A stretch of DNA of 64,000 nucleotides from Owenia fusiformis. Its lineage: Eukaryota > Annelida > Polychaeta > Sabellida > Oweniidae. The stretch is taken from the NCBI GenBank assembly GCA_903813345.2, contig CAIIXF020000002.1, forward strand, positions 16,871,467-16,935,466, given 5' to 3'. The notes beneath the pieces are model-generated. The model had not been told where the DNA came from and searched no databases. It saw nothing but the letters and a program-made list of their open reading frames with translations. Both the position numbers and the translations under genes were made by a program. Positions 57,646 through 64,000 of this stretch are shown in pieces; positions within the stretch are counted from its first letter, which is position 1, and every line of letters begins with the position of its first letter.

Positions 57646-60600
57646 ATGAAAATGACATTACTACAATCAAGGATAAATGCACATGTAGCGTTATTGGCGT
57701 TGATAGTGAGCTCAGTGACCGCACAGACTGAGGTAAGACGTATAAATGTTCAGCTTCGACGTAGCATAAATGCCCCTTTCTGGTTTTGACCCAAATAAGC
57801 CCAGATTGCGTTTTGCTATTAGGCCCGTAGCCAGGTTTTGCCAAGGTGGGGGGGTCACTTTTTAAAAGATTCTAGTCCGAGTGTTCACATTAGACATATT
57901 TGCACCCCCCCCGAAACCCCCTCTGGCTACGGGCCTGGCTATTGCTCTATATAAACTGTTCCATGTCAATATGTTGATTCCCAATATGCCATCTACATCT
58001 ACGAGATGTCAACTGACCCCTGTCAATAAGTGGATTCTAACCTGTCATGTTTAACCTCCATCTAAGTCAATTGTCCCCTGTCAGGGAATTGATTCAAACC
58101 GGAGATATTTACAACTCGATCTGTATCAACTGTCTGTCAATGCGTGGATTCCGACCTGTCATATTTTACCTCCAACTATTTCAACTGTCCCCCGTCAATG
58201 GTTGCATTCCAACCTGTCGTATTTAACTCCATCTATTTCTGCAACTGTCCACTGTCAATGAGTGGAATCCAACCTGTCATATTTAACCTCCATCTATGTC
58301 AACTGTCCCCTGTCAATGGTTGGATTCCAACCTGTCATATTTACCTTCATCTTTGTCAACTGTCCCCTGTCAATGAGTGGATTGCAACCTGTCATATCTA
58401 ACCTGCATAAATATCAATTGTCCCCTGTCAATGAGTGGAATCCAACCTGTCATATCTAACCTCCATCTATGTCAATTGTCCCCTGTCAATGAGTGGATTC
58501 CAAACTGTCATTTCTAGCCTTCATCTATGTCAATTGTCCCCCGTCCCCTGTCAATGGTTGGATTCCAACCTGTCATATTTACCTTCATCTATGTCAACTG
58601 TCCCCTGTCAATTAGTTGATTCCAACCTTGAATATTTAATCTTCGTCTTTGTCAACTGTCCCCTGTCAATGAGTGGATTGCAACCTGTCATATCTAACCT
58701 TCATCTATGTCAATTGTCCCCTGTCAATAAGTGGATTCCAACCTGTCATATCTAGCCTCCATCTATGTCAATTGTCCCCTGTCCCCTGTCAATGGTTGGA
58801 TTCCAACCTGTCATATATATTTACCTCCATCTATGTCAACTGTCCCCTGTCAGTGAATGGATTCCAACCTGTCATATCTAACCTCCATCTACGTCAACTG
58901 TCCCCTGTCAATGAGTGGATTCCAACCTGTCATATCTAACCTCCATCTACGTCAACTGTCCCCTGTCAATGAGTGGATTCCAACCTGTCATATCTAACCT
59001 CCATCTATGTCAATTGTCCCCTGTCAATGAGTGGATTCCAACCTGTCATTTCTAGCCTCCATCTATGTCAATTGTCCCCTGTCCCCTGTCAATGGTTGGA
59101 TTCCAACCTGTCATATATATTTACCTCCATCTATGTCAACTGTCCCCTGTCAGTGAATGGATTCCAACCTGTCATATCTAACCTCCATCTACGTCAACTG
59201 TCCCCTGTCAATGAGTGGATTCCAACCTGTCATATCTAACCTCCATCTATGTCAACTGTCCCCTGTCAGTGAATGGATTCCAACCTGTCATATCTAACCT
59301 CCATCTACGTCAACTGTCCCCTGTCAATGAGTGGATTCCAACCTGTCATATCTAACCTCCATCTATGTCAATTGTCCCCTGTCAATGAGTGGATTCCAAC
59401 CTGTCATTTCTAGCCTCCATCTATGTCAATTGTCCCCTGTCCCCTGTCAATGGTTGGAATCCAACCTGTCATATATATTTACCTCCATCTATGTCAACTG
59501 TCCCCTGTCAGTGAGTGGATTCCAACCTGTCATATCTAACCTCCATCTACGTCAACTGTTCCCTGTCAATGAGTGGATTCCAACCTGTCATGTCTAGCCT
59601 CCATCTATGTCAATTGTCCCCTGTCCCCTGTCAATGGTTGGATTCCAACCTGTCATATATATTTACCTCCATCTATGTCAACTGTCCCCTGTCAGTGAGT
59701 GGATTCCAACCTGTCATATCTAACCTCCATCTACGTCAACTGTTCCCTGTCAATGAGTGGATTCCAACCTGTCATATCTAACCTCCATCTATGTCAACTG
59801 TCCCCTGTCAGTGAGTGGATTCCAACCTGTCATATCTAACCTCCATCTACGTCAACTGTTCCCTGTCAATGAGTGGATTCCAACCTGTCATATCTAACCT
59901 CCATCTATGTCAATTGTCCCCAGTCAATGAGTGGATTCCAACCTGTCATATCTATCCTCCATCTATGTCAATTGTCTCCTGTCCCCCGTCAATGGTTGCA
60001 TTCCAACCTGTCATATTTGACTCCATCTATGTCAACTGTCCCCTGTCAATGAGTTGATTCCAACCCAACATGTTTAACCTCAATCTAAGTCAATGGGTAG
60101 ATTCCACCTGTCATAATTACACCCCCATCTACCATCTTACAAAGCATAGATTTAGTTAAACCCGATTAGTTATTTACCATTGGACAGCGTTGGAAAACCT
60201 AATGTGGCTAATATTCTGGCAACTTCATATTGTCCCAGGTGTCCCAAATGAATAATTTACCTATAAAAATGTATACTAGTATATATTTATTCATTTATTA
60301 TTCATTTAGAATCTACATCTTTGAAACGATGGCACACTAAAATTAAATTATTATAGGTGCGTCTAAAACATGTTACAGTATTTAAAACAAAGTACCAAAC
60401 ATTAGATGTGTGGGATTAAGTCACACTTGTATCTCTTGTATACTTTACTTAAAAATGTTTTTACAATCTTGTCAACATTTTTAAATTGATCATGCCCCCA
60501 TGATAAAAATACATCATCACCTAAAATAAAACCAAGTTTCTTTTCTGAATGTGCACAGATAAAATAGGAAAATATAATTTCATTACATTTCTGTCTTGTA

Positions 60601-63600
60601 CTAAAGCAAAGTGATTGGCGCTCATCATTGAAATGAATTCATTCCAAAATTCTATCTTGAACAGTGTCCTTCTTTTTTTGCATCACAGAATGAACAAAAT
60701 CCATCACTCATGCGCCATAATTCTTAATTGGTTTCTAATGCAAAAATGTTAGCTCGGGCCATGAACTTCAGTTTGCACCCGTAAGTCATAATCATTCTTC
60801 AGATAATTTTCTAGATATGGATGATTTTGCGTTTACTGGAAAGTTTGTAGTCAAGAGGAGTATTTCCAATTTGAGGAATGGAATTCATTACTTTTGGAAG
60901 TTTCGATTCGAATCCACAACATTGAAGAAAAATGAATTGAACAATCAATTTTAGCTTTTAAAAGTTAACCTGACAGTTCTACTTTAAACGACATGAAAAC
61001 ATGTTTTCTTATTCACTGAGGTATCCATTCGATGGCTCCGCAGGTCATATAGCTGCACATTCAGTTACACTTTAACTTTTAATATATTATGCTATTTGGG
61101 TTGCGATCAAGGGAACATTTAAAACTAAAAAGAAATACACTCTTAGACCTACTGGCATAACTTAGTAGCATTCGCGAATTCAAAGACCGTCTAACATACC
61201 ATTTTATGGCCAACATATTTAAAAATGAATAGTACCTGCCATTTCATATTTAGATGAGTTGACTTTGAAAACTAGATTAAACCGTCAGCCGTCGGTTGAT
61301 ATCGCGAATGCTACATTTTATTTTAATAACATAGATGTATGATCTTTCAAGGCTTACTTATAGGCCTTACAGTCCGCTACCGCCCAGTGCTTACAGGCAG
61401 CATTAGTCATCGTCATCATCTTTGAACTTTAAATTAATGTACGAATGAGTTTCTAAATGTACCTCAAAGGGAAATAAGAATAACCCTTCCGCTTCAAAAT
61501 ACTGTTTTAATATCTCGTATATAAAACGAACAGTCAAAATGATATATCAAATCAAAATTACTCGTACAGGGTGAACCAAAAGTTCTAAAAGGTTTCACCC
61601 TACTCTTGCATTCGCACATATTTTTTGATCAGTTACTTGAAAAAACAGGCCACAATTGGGAGAATGTGTTGATAAGAAATTGTTTGGTTTCTAATGAAAT
61701 AATTATAAAATGGAGGATTACATGATTATATATTATGGTCATCAGTTTTTCGTTTCATAAGTTTTTCATTATATGTTGTTTTTCACGATTTTATTGTGTT
61801 TCAAACCAAACACTTGGTTTACTCACAAAATAAATTCCAATACTTTACATATGATAATACAGTTATATAGTAAAGTGTATTACTTAACAAACATTACTGA
61901 TAACAGTTATAACTATTAGCAATTAGGATACCACCCTAAATTCCTCCCTCAATTCCAACTTCAAGATAACGTTTCTCTGGGAAATGTGGGGTAGCACTCA
62001 GTTAGCCTTTGCTTAATGCAATGTGTATAGTATATATCATTTTAAAGCCCCCGATAAATCGGGCTACGTATACCGCCGTGTTTACATTAGGGGATTAGAA
62101 GAGTTTATTTTTACTTTAGGTATGCAAGCAATATCAATATTAGGCCTTCATGCATGTACTCGTGTGTACAATCAGCATGCCCTTCAATATTATATAAGCC
62201 AGGCTATTCAAGTACAACATAATGTACACTATTTATGTGTGTACGTACATGGGAATACAATTCCCTGGGAAACAAACACAAATACTTTTTATATGTTCAA
62301 AATGAGCAATTTGATTGATGCATACACTTAATACCTTCATATACACAGTGATATATAAACATCTACAAAGTATATCTAATAGTCATTTCAATTCCAATGG
62401 TGAAACTTGCCTGGTTACGATTATACGGGAAATCAACACGGGACGATAGTTGTACACCTTCCTGGCTTACCTCTGAAGCATGTACCCTGTAATCTCTTTA
62501 TATAGGTTAGCGAGAGCGCTGCGCTTGCGCAGTTTTAAATTTTGGCGCACACTTTAAAGCCGAGTATGTAAATGTATTGTTTTGAAACAAAATTATGTTA
62601 ACACATGATGTTCAAGTAATACTCAACACAAGTTGCAGATTGATGCAAAGTAACCATCTTGTCTTCTTATGTTGCACAGTTTTTATATTGCGCCTTATTT
62701 TCTTTAGGAAAACAGAGGAGGCGCGACATGGGTCTATAACCAGGCCTCCTGTCTCAGAGGTCATAATGATAAGATCATAGATTATGGAGACTTCACCGAA
62801 ACATTGGTCAATGAATGTCTCGCAGCGTGCGCCACTGGTGTAGAGCTTTCCGAGTGCGCCTCAGCTGAGTTTGTCATCGATGGTGGCGACATAGGGAAGT
62901 GCACGCTATCCACGTATTCCAGTACAAACAGCGAGGATATAATACAATGCCCGATTGTGCGCTTGTACCAATTGAAATCCGGTAAGTACAGTGACATATC
63001 TTATTTAGGCATCGTTTTGTTATTAATTCTGCTTTGTACATCTTCCTGCTGAAACTGCGAGCCGAATAATTTAGCGCAATTAATGACATCTATAACTTTC
63101 AAAGTGGTTGTAACACAACTTGTAGAGCCAACAAAAAGTTCTAAAAATGAAGCCCAACGTCCTGTTTAAGAAAACCTATTCTTACAATTGAAAATGGATT
63201 ATCCTAGAAGAACTCAAGTTGATTGGGTTTCAACAAATAGATCTATGTGGGAGAGTATTGTTAGAATCCATTTTCAATAGTAAGAAAAGGGGTCCTTAAA
63301 AAGGACATTAAATCTAAACTAAGACCTGTTTGAAAATTTTGGTTAGCTCTATTGCCGAGTGAAGTCTGAACAGCTGGAACCTTTGAACTCAAGATGATGA
63401 ATAATGCAAAAAGTAAGAACAGAGATCTGATTACGATATGATGCATCTACTTTCAGATACAACAATCGCGCCCCCTACCACAACCACCAAGCCCCCCACT
63501 ACAACCTCACCAACCACCAAGCCCCCCATTACAACAGTTACTACTACAACAACCACCAAGTCCCCCATTACAACAGTTACTACTACAACAACCACTACTA

Positions 63601-63968
63601 CCAAATCTCCTACCACAGCAAGAACAACAGTAGAACCCACAACAGCTACAACCAAGTCATCTCCAACGACACCAGCGCCAACTGAACCCCAGACATCAAC
63701 CGATCCCCCTACTACAACAACAACAACAACTAAGGGCCCGATAACAACAACAGCAAATGAGGCTCAAGTTGCCAATCAAACAACATCTGAGACAGAACCA
63801 ACTTTAGAGCCAACCCCGGAGCCAACCTCAAAGCCGGAACCCTCAGTGCAACCCGTAGTTGACTGTGATTCAGTACATCCCTATTTTAAGTGTCTTGCGC
63901 CATCTATAAATTATAGCTTATCAATATTACTTGCATGCTTTTTATTAACACGCATTTTGTATCCATGA
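57646..63968 (+). CDS. Secreted Thr-rich mucin-like protein, probably GPI-anchored, three exons
   Basis: Exons 57646-57732, 62708-62981 and 63457-63968 join with matching phases (0, then 1); 873 nt, 290 residues. Exon 1 is almost entirely a signal peptide (ALLALIVSSVTAQT). Exon 2 (residues 30 to about 120) is a small domain with six cysteines (SCLRGH, NECLAACAT, SECASAEFVI, KCTLSTYSS, IIQCPIVRLYQL) resembling a PAN/apple or WSC-like fold. Exon 3 is a Thr/Pro-rich stretch with KPPTTT/KSPITT iterations, a likely O-glycosylated stalk. The end, PSINYSLSILLACFLLTRILYP, is a short hydrophobic tail typical of a GPI-attachment signal, although a C-terminal membrane anchor is possible. Role at the cell surface is inference; the exact family is not identified. 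Confidence 0.8.
57821..57936. mobile_element. GGCCCGTAGCCAG miniature element, short copy with complete ends
   Basis: AGGCCCGTAGCCAG and CTGGCTACGGGCCT are perfect 14-bp inverted ends, 116 bp overall. This copy defines both termini of the family. It is in intron 1 of the mucin-like gene. Confidence 0.8.
57990..60120 (+). repeat. 58-bp minisatellite, about 36 units, in intron 1
   Basis: The unit is of the form GTCAACTGTCCCCTGTCAAT plus GAGTGGATTCCAACCTGTCA plus TATCTAACCTCCATCTAC (58 bp). Some units carry a six-base CCCTGT duplication or a TATATATTT insertion (58809, 59109, 59467, 59650), which shows that larger blocks of 300 and 358 bp were copied. Since 58 is not a multiple of three, open frames of about 88 codons across the array are artefacts. 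Confidence 0.95.
60121..61165. other. Intron 1 of the mucin-like gene, no recognised feature
   Basis: AT-rich sequence without a visible exon or repeat. Confidence 0.4.
61166..61313. mobile_element. 148-bp MITE with TAGCATTCGCGA ends
   Basis: TAGCATTCGCGA at the left and TCGCGAATGCTA at the right are inverted; similarity continues weakly inward (ACCGTC / GACGG). A diverged relative lies at about 38650-38812. Confidence 0.7.
61314..62518. other. Intron 1 of the mucin-like gene, no recognised feature
   Basis: A short hairpin CAGGGTGAAcC...GgTTTCACCCT lies at 61568-61604. Nothing else is recognised. Confidence 0.35.
62519..62549. promoter_or_regulatory. NRF1-like and E2F-like site pair upstream of exon 2
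   Basis: CTGCGCTTGCGCAG (62519-62532) resembles the palindromic NRF1 site and ATTTTGGCGC (62539-62549) an E2F site. They lie 160 bp before exon 2, in otherwise AT-rich DNA. They could mark an alternative promoter; this is a motif-only call. Confidence 0.3.
63160..63310. mobile_element. Small TIR element in intron 2 of the mucin-like gene
   Basis: GTCCTGTTTAAG...TTCTTAC...TTGAAAATGGATT (63160-63203) is inverted at 63266-63310 (AATCCATTTTCAA...GTAAGAAAA...AAGGAC). The loop is about 60 bp. Confidence 0.65.
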
Positions 63969-64000
63969 GATGAACGTATTTGTTTGTATATACCTGGAAT

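Noticed and set aside
58144-60057. Series of similar 80-106-codon frames (DSNLSYLTSIYVNCPLS...)
   Set aside because: They are read-throughs of the 58-bp minisatellite; the unit length is not a multiple of three, the frames overlap each other, and they lie in an intron.
63431-63655. Val-rich minus-strand frame
   Set aside because: It is the complement of the Thr-codon repeat in exon 3 of the mucin-like gene.

Overview
The window is nuclear DNA from an animal, most likely a marine invertebrate (lophotrochozoan or invertebrate deuterostome; nothing here fixes the species). Reasons: AT-rich sequence, three multi-exon genes with GT-AG introns that keep phase, animal-specific protein families (otopetrin proton channel, secreted trypsin with thrombospondin type 1 repeats, GPI-anchored mucin-like protein), and very dense small DNA transposons, foldback elements and satellites. 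There are no bacterial features.

Layout. 1-9900: mostly non-genic, with one acidic first-exon candidate (1593-1912), a nearly perfect foldback element (2393-2789), a TIR element (3631-4238) and a TTAA-flanked element that carries a tRNA-like gene (5247-5764). 9901-31345 (+): a nine-exon otopetrin gene, 772 codons. Its 13.2-kb first intron is packed with repeats, including two related copies of an element rich in nuclear-receptor half-sites and two more copies of the tRNA-bearing element. Intron 4 holds a 5'-truncated LINE. 31346-34959: intergenic, with a 1.19-kb TIR element. 34960-38333 (-): a six-exon secreted serine protease, about 609 residues: signal peptide, two cysteine-rich modules, TSP1-like module, trypsin domain and C-terminal TSP1. 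39525-50537: an 11-kb nested transposon complex with two different satellite arrays (190-bp and 119-bp units), both rich in ACGT/AACGTT. 50932-57645: element termini, a TGCATGGA-rich repeat, one TIR element, and otherwise nothing recognised. 57646-63968 (+): a three-exon secreted, Thr-rich, probably GPI-anchored protein; its first intron holds a 2.1-kb, 58-bp minisatellite.

The three genes do not form a pathway; they are ordinary neighbours in an animal genome. The most unusual signals are: (1) a TTAA-flanked miniature transposon family in which two copies share backbone and TIRs but carry different tRNA-derived modules (Asp-like and Gly-like) at the same place; (2) exon-edge tandem duplications at one splice acceptor and one splice donor of the otopetrin gene; (3) an intronic transposon pair carrying DR5, DR4 and DR1 nuclear-receptor sites; (4) the 10.5-kb element bounded by CCCAGC...GCTGGG with satellites near each end, one of them with a five-monomer higher-order repeat.

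All calls come from reading the sequence. Splice sites were chosen by GT-AG context, reading-frame phase and protein-family fit, and no alignment or database search was run.
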